Positions 33,196 through 43,118 are shown, numbered from the stretch's first letter. The stretch: DNA of 64,000 nucleotides from Acanthosepion esculentum (GCA_964036315.1 OZ038496.1:20436185-20500184), one strand, 5' to 3'. The notes: generated by a model not told the origin, from the sequence alone. Made by a program: numbers and translations.

Positions 33196-33241
<46 letters not shown>
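33085..33241. repeat. 88-bp perfect palindrome flanked by (TA)n
   Basis: The 30-nt arm at 33114-33143 (ACACACCATCATCTACAGAC...) is repeated inverted at 33172-33201. The 28-bp (TA)n centre at 33144-33171 is itself self-complementary, and (TA)n also lies outside both arms. The whole block could extrude as a cruciform. The frame at 33012-33281 is an artefact of it. Confidence 0.95.
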
Positions 33242-33244
<3 letters not shown>

Positions 33245-33309
33245 CTTTACTGTTTCTATAATTGATTTTACTGACATTTAATTGAATTTAATAATCAATA
33301 AATCTTCAA

Positions 33310-33735
33310 TATCTGTCTATATTTCTAAGAAGATGTATTGTAATTATTTACACTCTTTACAATGTTCGGACTGTTGTCCTCATCTTTGTTGCCATATTCA
33401 CGACGTTTCGGCTGTTGTATGCTCCAGCCTTCTTCAGGTGATTTGAATTTCAAGCTAAACCCTTTATTTCATCCACCAAGGTAAATTGTTCTAGTTCCAC
33501 ATGCTATACCTCTTCTGGATGTCTCAGTTATCTCCTTACCAATCCTTTAATATCTGTCTCTATTTCTTAGATGAGGTATTGTAATTATTTAGACTATTTA
33601 CATTTTTCAGACTGTTGTCCTCATCTCTCTTGTCATATTTACAACATTTCAGCCATTGTATATTCTGGCTTTCTCCAGGTGATTGAAATTTTGAACTGAA
33701 CCCTTTATTTTGTCCCCCAGGGTAGGTTGTTCTTT
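33310..33735 (-). repeat. Two tandem copies of the hairpin-bearing repeat
   Basis: Copies at about 33310-33500 and 33560-33735 both match the left arm of 8392-8847: TCTATATTTCT start, CGGACTGTTGTCCTCATCTT, the hairpin at 33402-33438 and 33642-33679, and AACCCTTTATTTC. The first has stem GGCTG/CAGCC; the second, more decayed, keeps GCCA/TGGC. They are direct repeats about 240 bp apart and lack the inverted right arm. Confidence 0.7.
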
Positions 33736-33807
33736 GGCATATAAATATTGAATGTGAATGACTGGAATATACTATCTTCTATGTGCTTCATCTCTTCAGG
33801 ATATAAA

Positions 33808-34140
33808 GTTTATGGCCACATCATGTTGAAACACTGGTTCCTATAAAATCCCTGAAGTTAAGCAACATTAAGCCTGGATGGCTGACCACTTGAGAATATC
33901 AGATGCTGTAAGCTTGGATATACTGGCAGTATAATGGATCATGGATCAATGTTGGAAATCAGAGAGCCAAGTTCCAATTCCAGTCAAATTCATTATATTC
34001 ATTTATGTGCAAATAGCTTTGCAAAAGCCACCTCTTCTCCCCCAGCTATGGGTTAATTAGTAAGATTTGTATCAGTAAAATTATCAGTACCTGCAAAAGA
34101 TTCATACAATCTAAAAATATTTTATAGCTTTAAATAGCTT
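33808..34140 (+). repeat. 5S rRNA-derived chimeric SINE, copy 1
   Basis: 33808-33915 reads as a diverged 5S rRNA: TATGGCCACATCATGTTGAA (5' arm), GAAGTTAAGCAACATTAAGC (A-box region), TGACCACTTGAGAATATCAG-ATGCTGTAAGCTT (C box and 3' arm). About ten bases expected between CCTGG and ATGGCTGACC are missing. A tRNA-like portion follows, GGCAGTATAATGGATCATGG (A-box-like, 33925) and AAGTTCCAATTCCAGT (B-box-like, 33969), then the SINE body with CCCCCAGCTATGGGTTAATT at 34038 and the tail ATTTTATAGCTTTAAATAG. It is a SINE, not a working 5S gene. Confidence 0.75.
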
Positions 34141-34143
34141 GCA

Positions 34144-34460
34144 GGCTTATGGCCATATCACATTGAAACACCTGTTCCCATACAAACACTAAAGTTAAGC
34201 AACATTGAGCCTGTTCAGTACCAAGATAGGTGACCTCTTGAGAATATCAGATGTTGTAAGCTTGGATAACAGCTCAGAATTGGAAATCAGGGATCAGTTC
34301 CAATTCCAGTTAGGTTATATTTACCTATCTGCAAATACCCTTGGGAAAGGTATGAATACACTTCTCCCCTCAGCTATAGATTAATTAATAAGACTTGTAA
34401 CATTATTATCTTTCCCCAGAAACATTCTTACAATCCAAAAATATTCTTTGGTTTTAAATA
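34144..34460 (+). repeat. 5S rRNA-derived chimeric SINE, copy 2
   Basis: This is the tandem partner 336 bp downstream. 34144-34263 covers full 5S length: GGCTTATGGCCATATCACAT, AAAGTTAAGCAACATTGAGC, CAGTACCAAGATAGGTGACC (the part missing from copy 1) and GAGAATATCAGATGTTGTAA. The joined SINE section has ATCAGTTCCAATTCCAGTTA (B-box-like), ACCCTTGGGAAAGGTATGAA and a tail close to that of copy 1. A chimeric 5S plus tRNA head is known from AmnSINE1-type vertebrate SINEs. Confidence 0.8.
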
Positions 34461-34749
34461 ACCTGTAATGGGTTGATAAGCCATAAAATACAAATGAATT
34501 AATCACTAAAAAATAACTTATTAAAGGTTGGTAATAAAAAGAACAAATCAACCACTGATATATATTTTCTTTTTTTATGTTGACTTACAAATTTCATATA
34601 ACTCCTAGAGTCAGTCACAGGAAATATTGGAGGCAAAAAGTATAGAGGGAAACAGTAAACAACCTATCAAACTGCTCTATATTCGACAGATTGTTGCCTT
34701 GTCCAAAAAAGAAAATGCATAGCAAAGAGAATTTCTGAGCAAAGAAGTA
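34461..34749. other. Intronic or retroelement-flanking sequence, nothing recognised
   Basis: The last 60 bases may belong to the gypsy element's integrase region, but no frame can be followed. Confidence 0.35.
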
Positions 34750-35050
34750 GACGCCTGGTGACAAAGTTTTCTTTAGGAACTACCGAGGTGGAAAATGTTT
34801 TTGGGAAGATAGAATTATTTCAAATAGAATTGGAAGAGTAATCTATATAGTGAAAGGAAAAAGATTTGTATGCAAAAGGGACATAAATCAGTTAAGACCA
34901 AGATACTCTGAAATTGTTCAACAGGATGATGAAGAAGTTCCAGTGGATATCCTGTGCGATATGTTTGAAATAACACCACCCACTAACACACTCATGGATA
35001 CATCTCCTACACCAGCTTTGCCCATAGGATTGAGATGTTATTCACCTTGA
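34750..35050 (+). pseudogene. Ty3/gypsy retrotransposon, end of the pol gene (integrase C-terminus)
   Basis: An open stretch reads GDKVFFRNYRGGKCFWEDRI, then ISNRIGRVIYIVKGKRFVCK, then RDINQLRPRYSE, followed by an acidic and Thr/Pro-rich tail to the stop at 35050. This is the C-terminal integrase end typical of animal gypsy elements, where a small beta-barrel region ends in a NQLRPR-like motif close to the 3' LTR. The rest of pol, gag and the 5' LTR are missing. An LTR follows at 35157 as expected for the 3' end. Confidence 0.8.
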
Positions 35051-35156
35051 AAGAGTATAAGAAAAAGAAAACCAACAGTGCATTTAAGTCCAGACCCGAA
35101 AAAAGAAAATATTAGAAGTTAAATTTTTCTTGAGGAAAATTTCAGCTCGGGAGAGG

Positions 35157-35426
35157 TGATGTAATGAAATAACCAATCACACCCGTGAATGATTACACTA
35201 TAGGTAGTAAGTACCTATAAAGTCAACTGTCTATGAGAGACTTCAGGAAGAGTGAGAGAGAGAAGATGCAAGCATGTCTGACCTTCCAATTAATGGCACT
35301 CGCTACTAGATTGACCTGTGTGTATAACTGTACCGTATTTCATATTGTACTGGTTGTGTACAATAAACCTTTCTTCTATTATCCATCTGATGTTAAGTAT
35401 TTATTCCCTTAGCACGAAATATAACA
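35157..35426 (+). mobile_element. Gypsy 3' LTR
   Basis: It starts TGATGTAATGAAATAACC just after the purine-rich CTCGGGAGAGG and ends TAGCACGAAATATAACA. Both boundaries match the complement of the solo LTR at 51070-51353. Within it TGTACAATAAACC at 35356 provides a polyadenylation signal. Only the 3' end of the element is present, so no target duplication can be tested here. Confidence 0.85.
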
Positions 35427-35434
35427 CAAACAAT

Positions 35435-35592
35435 ATTGTGTAAATGAATGGCAGAACAAAGAAGAAGACAAAGGATAGTAAAAAGCCCAACATTTCAAAG
35501 AGCTACAAAAGATAGGAAATTGTGAAGAGCCACAATCACCCATATCCTGAAGGGAAATAGTGCATAAAAGAAGACTAGAGTTAGTAGATTTC
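35435..35592 (+). mobile_element. LINE family B 3' end
   Basis: TGTGTAAATGAATGGCAGAA (CKWMAEQ region) at 35438 and AGATAGGAAATTGTGAAGAG-CCACAATCACCCATATCCTG at 35510 mark the family B tail, inserted just beyond the gypsy LTR. Confidence 0.7.
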
Positions 35593-36434
35593 TTTTGCAC
35601 TTATGACCTGCATAAAGATCTGTGAATCTGAAACTCTTACTTATTTTATGGTGAGATTTTCTCTCTCGAGACATAAGTTATTCATTATCACCTATTTTGG
35701 GAAAGTGATAAAAGGACAGTCTTGTTCAGATCTAGTGAATTATAAACTTTATCTTTTAGTCAAAACTAACAAAGAAAGATTTAACCAGCTCAAATGATAT
35801 GAAGTTTTGTATTTTCCATGTAGGTGTTGATATACTAGAAAATCTCTATCTTTTGTATAGAGTTTTTACAGACTTTGTTCTTTGTTTAACTTGTAATGTT
35901 TTTAGCATTTGCCTTCAGGTAAATATCAAGAGGGTTATTAATGGTACCAAAGTCATCTTGATGTACTTTTGCCACTAAAGAAAATAGTTATACCCACTTT
36001 GCCATTTATCAAATGTCTCATAAATAAAGATGAGTTTTATCCAGTGGAAATGAAAAAGAAAAACCATTTGCTCTCAATAGAAATACATGCCTAGTACCTC
36101 CTGTAGTTGTCAGACGCCATTTCAAGATGCTGCAAACAGTAGGAAAATATCATAACCAACTCCTTATATTTTATCTGCTACTTGACTTTGTGTTCCATGA
36201 GCAAGGTGAGACGACTTTGCCTGTGATAACATATCTTATATAATCTTTGCTTCAAGTAAAACTTTGTATGCACATTCATTTTATGACAAGTAACCCAATA
36301 ATTGTTGGTTGGTTTAACGGCATATCAACTTTAGCAATTATCTTTTCTTTTTTTTCTATTAGAATGTATTGCTGGTATTTTAACAATAAAAATGTATTTT
36401 TATCCTTTCATAGTGTTTTGATCCCATTTTGGGG
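35593..36434. other. Intronic sequence, nothing recognised
   Basis: No element or exon-like block recognised. Confidence 0.45.
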
Positions 36435-36705
36435 TTCGCTATTTGCCCATAGCTGGGATTCTAACACATGCTACCACACCAGGTCAGGATAGACCTAGGA
36501 ACAACAGCAACTGGTTCCATGCTCCTGTTCAAATGCCTTGTCACCAGATGTAGTTTATCATCATACCCAGGATGGCCAAGAGTTGTTGAATGTGTAATAA
36601 ATAATGAGTTCAAATTCCAGTTGGGTTTGTTACATTCAGTTACACACAAATACCCTTGGAAAAGGTATAGATCTATCTGTTTTCCCAACAATATTTGCAT
36701 TTAAA
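36435..36705 (+). repeat. SINE copy with the TTTATCATCATACCCAGG module
   Basis: It contains TAGTTTATCATCATACCCAG at 36551 (the unit amplified, inverted, at 4558-4650). AGTTCAAATTCCAGTTGGGT at 36608 acts as B box, followed by TTACATTCAGTTACACACAA, CCCTTGGAAAAGGTATAGAT and an eroded end. Confidence 0.6.
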
Positions 36706-36734
36706 ACACATTCATGTGTTCAGATAGAAGCTTG

Positions 36735-36850
36735 CTTGATTGTGAAGCTCTTTTTAGCCAAGCAGTTAAATCATGCTGGATCAGATGGTGATTTCTCCTG
36801 CAATGGAGGATGCAGGTTCAAATTATGCTGGAGATCACATTTTGTTTAAT
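36735..36850 (+). repeat. tRNA-like SINE head
   Basis: TAGCCAAGCAGTTAAATC at 36755 (A-box region) and GCAGGTTCAAATTATGCTGG at 36812 (B-box region) are spaced as in a tRNA. It is a different head from the preceding SINE and has no recognisable body. Confidence 0.5.
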
Positions 36851-36947
36851 AATTTTTCCTAGGTGTGCAGGCTGGTAGCCAAAATAAATACTGTTTAAAA
36901 TAAAAATGGAGTCAGATACAGATATCCACTAAAAATAGTGTTTGAAG

Positions 36948-37014
36948 TAATATATATATATATATATATATAATATAATATAATATAATATAATATATAT
37001 ATATATATATATGT
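36948..37014. repeat. Microsatellite (TA)n with (TAATA)n interior
   Basis: (TA)n at 36951-36972, then ATAATATAATATAATATAAT, then (TA)n again to 37012. Confidence 0.9.
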
Positions 37015-37043
37015 AAGCAAATATGTGGATATAGATCCAACAG

Positions 37044-37402
37044 TATGAGGAAAAATATGGAAAAACAAAAATCCGAATATGCAAGTTTACTGTTTTTACT
37101 GTTGTTTCAATGTCGATGTCAGACGTTTCGGTCTAGTAGACCTTCTTCAGGACATAGTTATTAAAACATAATTAAAATTAGACGATATTCAAGTCAACAT
37201 GAAAAGACGATGGACATAAGAATAATCAAAACAAAATGACTGAATTTTAAGATCATGTTGACTTGAATATCGTCTAATTTTAATTATGTTTTAATAACTA
37301 TGTCCTGAAGAAGGTCTACCAGACCGAAACATCTGACGTTGACATTGAAACAACATTAAAAACAGTAAACTTGCATTTGTTTTTCCATATTTTTCCTCAT
37401 AT
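37044..37402. mobile_element. Foldback element with about 160-bp inverted arms and covarying hairpin
   Basis: The left arm at about 37044-37202 and right arm at 37253-37402 are inverted near-perfect copies apart from a 9-bp indel near the outer end. They are separated by 50 bp. Each arm carries CCTGAAGAAGGTCT-loop-AGACCGAAAC (complement at 37122-37151, direct at 37304-37333), the same architecture as 8392-8847 with a different but still complementary stem. The DNA can fold almost end to end. No transposase is present. Confidence 0.8.
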
Positions 37403-37409
37403 ATATATA

Positions 37410-37414
37410 GATAG

Positions 37415-37483
<69 letters not shown>

Positions 37484-37485
37484 AA
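37410..37485. repeat. Microsatellite (CA)n(TA)n
   Basis: (CA)n at 37417-37461 followed by (TA)n to 37483, directly downstream of the foldback element. Confidence 0.9.
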
Positions 37486-38755
37486 CTAAATTTTATCTGT
37501 TAAAAATGTTCTACTTAGTTACTGTACTTAAAAGAATCTGAAACATCTCCAATATCTGTTTGTCTCAATATGCTTCAATCCAAGTGCTACAGGGCTTGCT
37601 ATAATACCAAAAACTATAATACCAAAAACTTTCTTGATTTGTTTTACATCCATATAAGTCATTTGATACTTTGGTATTTCAAAGAAATGTTTTGCCAGAC
37701 TGACTGACAATTCCTCAAATTCCATTCCATGACATTTATTCTTCTGCATTACAAGATTCTTGAATCAAATCATCCAGAAAATGCCAGTTTATGGGATGGT
37801 CACTTTTTTTCAACAATATCTTGTACAATTCTCTGATACTATTTCTCAATTTAGATGTTTTACTTAGAGAAATATGAAGTTGCCTTTTGTAAGAATTTTG
37901 CTTAAGAAAAATGTTTGTAAATACCTCTATTTAAAACAAAAAATAATCTATTGTAATTGTTTACTCCTACTTAGAAGGAAAAAGGATGAAATAAAAAAAA
38001 ATTAAAAGTGATCATTTTATTTATTTTTTTTTTGTTTTGTTCTAGTATATTTTGCCAGCGAAAATAACAGCGATAAATAAAGAATCTAACATAAAAGCAG
38101 AAACAACAAATAATGATCTGAGTTTTGGTGTATTTAAATATAGAAAATAAAATAGTATAAACATGAAACTTCTTTAATGCTAAGAAACTGTGCAAACAAT
38201 ATAAATTTGTTTTTCTCTCATTTTAGAGAGCAAAAAATGCTCTTGTTTTCTTCAATAAATGACAAATAGCTCTAATCATTTTTTTTTTTCTTCTTTGAAG
38301 AACTCAAATTCTTTCATAACATTTTCAATGTAATTTGATTTCAGGCAAATATGATAATGACTTTGTAATTCATTGGCAATGCACAAAAGACATTTCATAA
38401 TGTATGACAGAATGTAATAGCCATCAGAATAAATTGCCAACCTTACAAAAAATTCATTCAATTTTCTACTTATTCTTTTTGTTTGTTAATTTTCTTTATT
38501 GTTTCTTTAAAAAAAAAGAGATTATTCAAATATTCACTTCCATGTTCTTTACGTAATCAAATATTTTATGTGAATGATTTTATTCTATTTATAATTTTTA
38601 TGATGATTTATTGCAACATTTGTGCTTTGAATGTATTGCTTAAGATCAGATGAAAAATTTAAGGTCTCATTATGTTTGAAGCTAACAAGCATTCCTCCAA
38701 ACAAGGAAAACAAAATTTCTATTTTCACAATGCTGGATAAGTATCCACATATTTA
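37486..38755. other. Long intronic stretch, nothing recognised
   Basis: A duplicated AATACCAAAAACTAT at about 37597 and 37617 is the only local structure noted. Short minus frames are lysine- and phenylalanine-rich chance translations. Confidence 0.45.
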
Positions 38756-38756
38756 A

Positions 38757-38801
38757 AACACAACACAACATACATATACATACATACATACATACATACA
38801 T

Positions 38802-38855
<54 letters not shown>

Positions 38856-38965
38856 TTAAGGTATGCTACATTTATGGGTTAAAGTGCACAATATCAGGGA
38901 TAGAGCATATATAAATATAAAAGTAGACATTGAAGGGGTGTTGGCCTCAATCTCCACATATATAT
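38757..38965 (-). repeat. TA-seeding repeat, minus strand, with (CATA)n(CA)n(TA)n
   Basis: Microsatellite 38768-38851 abuts AGTTTTAAGGTATGCTACAT-TTATGGGTTAAAGTGCACAA, the complement of the conserved end of the 4280-4480 element, followed by ATCAGGGATAGAGCATAT and AAAGTAGACATTGAAGG. The (TA)n lies exactly at the element's A-rich terminus. Confidence 0.65.
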
Positions 38966-39043
38966 GTGTGTTTACTTCTGAAGTGTTTCATCCTTCAGGA
39001 CTTCATTGATAAATTTTTTACACTTTGTTATAAAATTTCCCCC

Positions 39044-39085
<42 letters not shown>

Positions 39086-39242
39086 TACATGTATAATGAT
39101 AAAAATATAGTTTTAATATATGCTATATTTGTGAGTAAAAGTTCTCAATATCAGAGATAGAGCATATGTGTAAATATAAATGTGGATCTTCAGGTCAACC
39201 CCAAGCAGCAACAGTCTATTTCATGCTTCAATGCAATCTTCA

Positions 39243-39293
<51 letters not shown>

Positions 39294-39295
39294 AT
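39044..39295 (-). repeat. TA-seeding repeat, minus strand, flanked by (TA)n on both sides
   Basis: (TA)n(CA)n at 39045-39086, then TAGTTTTAATATATGCTATA, ATCAGAGATAGAGCATATGT, GTGGATCTTCAGGTCAACCC-CAAGCAGCAACAGTC and TTCATGCTTCAATGCAATCTTC-type sequence, then (TA)n at 39245-39291. This is the fullest copy of the family and gives its order from A-rich tail to head. Confidence 0.65.
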
Positions 39296-39609
39296 ATTGC
39301 ACAGAAAACATGTAAAAATTGCTTCACAATTGCAGTCGAGTTTCAATACATATCAATGCATCTCATCAGGCAATTATAAATTACTGGTGAGTGAACAATT
39401 TAGATTTAAAAGCAAAATACAACCTTTTTCAAGAGAAAAAAAGGAAAAAATGGGGGGGTTATAAGGTTTGAGGGCTCTAATACGATCAACCAATCAAATA
39501 TGACCTACATTAAATTTAAACTAAGCAAAAATTAAAAATTATTTTTTATAAATGGGTCATGACCCATAGATTGGCACCTAATCATAGCCAGACATAAACT
39601 TAAAGTGGC

Positions 39610-39644
<35 letters not shown>

Positions 39645-39654
39645 TGTGTAACAT
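39296..39654. other. Intronic sequence with (TA)n
   Basis: (TA)n at 39614-39640. Otherwise nothing recognised. Confidence 0.4.
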
Positions 39655-40470
39655 CTTTTAAAGAGCACACTATTCCCAGAGAGAAGTGCTACAGAGCAAC
39701 ATTTTGTACCTATGTAAAGTGAACAAATACTACACTTTGATCATAGCAGAAAGCCTGGGACTTGCATTTTGATTCAAGATAAAGTGCACAGACACTACAT
39801 TCCAAACTTACACAGAAGAGTCAGGGGGTGACCCTTTGTTCTAAGGCAGAAATACTATGCTCTAATCCCATGAATCCTATGCAAATGGCCTGGGTGTAAC
39901 AAATTTGATCCAAAGCTAAGTGTACATACACTGAATTCTAATCTTAATCAAGTAAGCCAAGGTTGGACACACTCATCCTATACAAAGGGTCAGGGTGTAA
40001 CACTTTGACTCTCAGCAGAGTGCACATATAATACATTCAGATCCTAGTATGAATGGCCAGAGTGTGCTAGTTTGATCCTAAGCAAAGTGCACAGATACTA
40101 CATTCTAATCCTCTGCAAAAATCCAGAGTTTTACAAATTTGATTCAAGGCAGAGTGCACAGATACTGCATTCTAATCTTAACCAGACAATCCAGAGTTAG
40201 TGATCCTAAACAGAGTACATCATACACTCATTCCATGCAGTGGTCCAGGAAGTAACACTTTGACCCTCAGCAGAGTGTACATATAATACATTTAGATTCT
40301 AACCTGAAGAGCCAAGGAGTAACACTTTGCAAAGTGAACAGATACTACATCCTGATCCTACCTAGAAGAGCTAGAGATGAACACTTTACATTCTTGGTAG
40401 TGTGCACAGATATTAAATTCTGATCTTAACCAGAAGAACCAGTGGATAACAATTTAACCTGAGGCAAAGT
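39655..40470 (+). repeat. Degenerate satellite array of roughly 60-70-bp monomers
   Basis: Variants of AAAGTGCACAGATACTACAT-TCTAATCCTA...CCAGAGAGTAACACTTTGATCC recur at about 39785, 40085, 40155, 40276, 40336 and 40400, with intervening eroded units: about a dozen monomers in all. Monomers differ by substitutions and small indels, so the array is old. Confidence 0.7.
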
Positions 40471-40802
40471 GGCTTTGAGTCCCACACTCTCAGGATCATT
40501 GAGGGGGTGAATTGGTCTCATTTTGTATCTGGTCAGCTGAACATCCTCTGCACCATTAATCACTTTGTCTGCGGATTCATGTTCTGCAACAACCTGATGA
40601 CGATATTACTAGTGTCTTCTACCAGTTTGACCCACCATCTGCTAACTGGCGACAACCTCACAACTGACCATGCAGTTACTAGAAGGACATTGTCCACCAG
40701 GACCTCCAGTAGATTAATCAGGCACTGGAGAATGTACCGAAACTCTGCTAAGATTGTGAGAGCTGGAGGGACTAGTTGTCTTTCATGGGTGCCAAAACAG
40801 CA
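40471..40802. other. GC-richer insertion within the satellite, open on both strands
   Basis: The satellite stops near CTGAGGCAAAGTGGCTTTGA and resumes at 40803 (CGTGCAGATACTACATTTTG), so the 330 bp between is foreign to it. It is open on the + strand (40507-40887) and on the minus strand (40560-40856), and has internal similarity such as ATTACTAGTGTCTTCTACCA versus GTTACTAGAAGGACATTGTC. No family, terminal repeat or target duplication was recognised. Confidence 0.5.
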
Positions 40803-41029
40803 AAACGTGCAGATACTACATTTTGATTCTAAGCAGAGGTGCCCAAAAGAGTTCACAAGACATTCTGATCATCAAAAGAAATGCTGATCTATAGATGACC
40901 TATCATTTTTTTAAAAATACAATGCCCATAATAGCTCTCTTCTGTTAGAGGATATTTTGTAAACTAACTTGGTAACTTTGATGAACTGTCCCATAGAAGC
41001 AAGCGAGCCAGAGTGGCTTGCATGTGGTG

Positions 41030-41440
41030 CACAGGAAAATAAGAGTTTTACCTCAATGTGGGGCACATGGCATCGGCAAGTTTGCTCTTTGGAAATAGCA
41101 TTACTCTCCCATCTAGTGATTCCAGCAGTATGTGCAGTAACAAAGGTTTTTGTACAGTTTGGCTTGCTTTGACCAATAGCAAGTCATGTGATGATTGGTT
41201 GAACTGGAGGAGGCTATTTGCCTGGGTAACTGAGAATAAAAGCAAAGAACACTGATTGGTTGAGTGACCGTGTTGTTGGCCTGATAAAAGAGGGCTGAAA
41301 CAGCGAGAAGTGGAGATTTTATGTTTTGAAGTGTTCGGAAAGCAAGAACGGTGGATTGAACTAGCGGTATCTTGAATTGTACGAGTGACATCTTAGTAAC
41401 AGAGACTCATTTAACCAACAGTAATGTGTTGGAATATACA
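41030..41440 (+). promoter_or_regulatory. Promoter-like block, possibly a solo LTR
   Basis: A GC-richer block with repeated CCAAT-type elements: GACCAATAGC at 41172, GATTGGTTGAAC at 41194 and GATTGGTTGAGTG at 41253. They are followed by CTGATAAAAGAGGGCTGAA at 41281, which resembles a TATA context, and GAGAATAAAAGC at 41231 could serve polyadenylation. LTRs of gypsy-type elements often look like this, but I could not fix TG...CA ends or a target duplication. No gene follows. Confidence 0.35.
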
Positions 41441-43045
41441 CCATATTTAATTCTATAACTTACCCAAAGAACATTAGTTTAATTGTTGATTTACGTAATT
41501 CTATATTCTATTTACATATGGCACAAGGCATTTTTAATAGATCATGTGGACAAGGACAAAAACTATTCAGCTCTCTAATCACTTGCCTTTTAGCTATTAA
41601 CTCAAACATCAAAAATTGAATCTGATCCTACCTTTTTTAGTGTAAAGTAGAGATTTTACCTGTAGTGGGGTTAGATCTCCTGGAGCTGAGTTTTCTACTT
41701 ATGATTCTGGCTACAAATGACTGCTCTTTTACCTTGGAATAAGTCACTGGAAATAGGTAATTCTGATTTCATTACCTCTTCCTTAAGGTGTATCCACCTA
41801 AAATGTAGTTATTCTTGTATATTTAGTCATCATTTTCAATTGAAAAAGACTTGCTCAGCATCCATTTCACATTTGTCCCCATTGGAAGAACAGATGACAG
41901 TGTTCAGTTTACCAAATATATGTGTGTGGCCTTAGTAGTATCTGCTTTTGATACAGATATTTATCAAAATACTTATAATAAAAATAATTTTTAGATTTTT
42001 CTAGAAAAAGAAACATGCTAACAAAGTGTGAAAATGTGTTATATGCCTTCTCTCCTACTCTAAAAAGGAAAACTAGTGGAAGTTATGAAAGCTGTCTTTA
42101 CTCCTCTTCATGGCATCTGCCAAAAAACAACTTTCCTATGTACAGACTGGACTTCACTAACTGGCCATTAAAGGTCACATGACCAACCAAGTGTAGGACA
42201 TACCAGTGGAAAAATGGCAGAAATGTTAACCCAACAGGATTAGATTATGAATATATGATTGCTAGTATTTTTGAGTTAATGCCAACCCTAAAAGCAACAG
42301 TGCAAAAACCATTAATGCTACAAAATCAAACTGTCTTCTCAATTCGGCTCACTCATGTCCATTCAACTTTTATACATTGTCTATAAATATATGCCAGAGA
42401 TAGTAAAATAACATTACTTATATTATTGAAAGTTATATAAGTTATTTACTTGAGTGAAACCATTCAGTACATTTTCTTTTGACAGTATTGAATTTTGTCT
42501 CATCAGACAATTTCATTATCTGCTAAAATAATTACTTAATATTTTCCATTCATATTTTTTTCCCTTATCAAATGCTTATTTCTGAAAATAATTTCTATAA
42601 GAGGTTAACTTCAGCTTATATTACTTCATTTTGTCTTTCATTTTGCCGTTTTGTTTTTGTTTTTCCTCCTTTTTCTTCTTGCTTTTTCTTTCCCTCTCAT
42701 CCTTCCAGTTCAGTTTCCTTCCTATTTTTCCTCTTTTTTCTGTGTTCCTTTAACTTCTTTCTTATCCTTTCACTTTCTTAATTTTTATCCTTTTTCTTTA
42801 TTTTCATTTTGCTTTTTACTCCCAAATCATTTAATACCTTTTTCTCTTTGGTCTCTTCCTTATTTACTTAAACGTTTAAATAGGCATTGTTCTGAGAATT
42901 TTTCTCTTCTTAATTTATTGCAAAGATAAATCACATGGGATTTCAAATCTTTTCTTTATCACACTGTATATATATATATATATATGCTTCATTCTTCCTT
43001 TTCTCTATTCACAGCAAACTAACAAATCTATGTTTTATTTTTCAG
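41441..43045. other. Intron upstream of the navigator exon
   Basis: No repeat family recognised. 42610-42860 is pyrimidine-rich on the + strand, (TA)n occurs at 42967-42985, and the 13 bases before the exon (TTTTATTTTTCAG) form the acceptor. I looked for the preceding CH-domain exon and did not find it. Confidence 0.5.
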
Positions 43046-43118
43046 GTTGAGAACATTAATATTTGTCTCACATTTCTTGCCAACCTGGGGGTTAGCGTTG
43101 AGGGACTCAGTGCCAAAG
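43046..43118 (+). CDS. NAV: Internal exon of a neuron navigator (NAV2/NAV3, unc-53/sickie) homologue, CH domain
   Basis: The exon follows a strong acceptor (TTTTATTTTTCAG) and ends AAAG|GTTAGTAT. In phase 0 its 73 nt encode VENINICLTFLANLGVSVEG-LSAK plus one base. Navigator CH domains carry (I/V)ENV..CL.FLAARGVNVQGL-SAEE at this point, and the spacing of Cys-Leu, Phe-Leu-Ala, Gly-Val and Gly-Leu-Ser-Ala all agree. The CH domain of NAV2/NAV3 is N-terminal and thought to bind the cytoskeleton; these are neuronal microtubule-associated proteins with a C-terminal AAA domain. The next exon should start by completing a Glu or Asp codon and encode (E)EIRNGNLKAIL-like sequence. No stop, frameshift or odd residue is seen. 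Other CH proteins are less likely because of the GLSA block. Confidence 0.72.

Noticed and set aside
33808..34263. Two possible functional 5S rRNA genes
   Set aside because: Copy 1 has a deletion, both are substituted in paired regions, and both run into SINE sequence without the usual T-run terminator.
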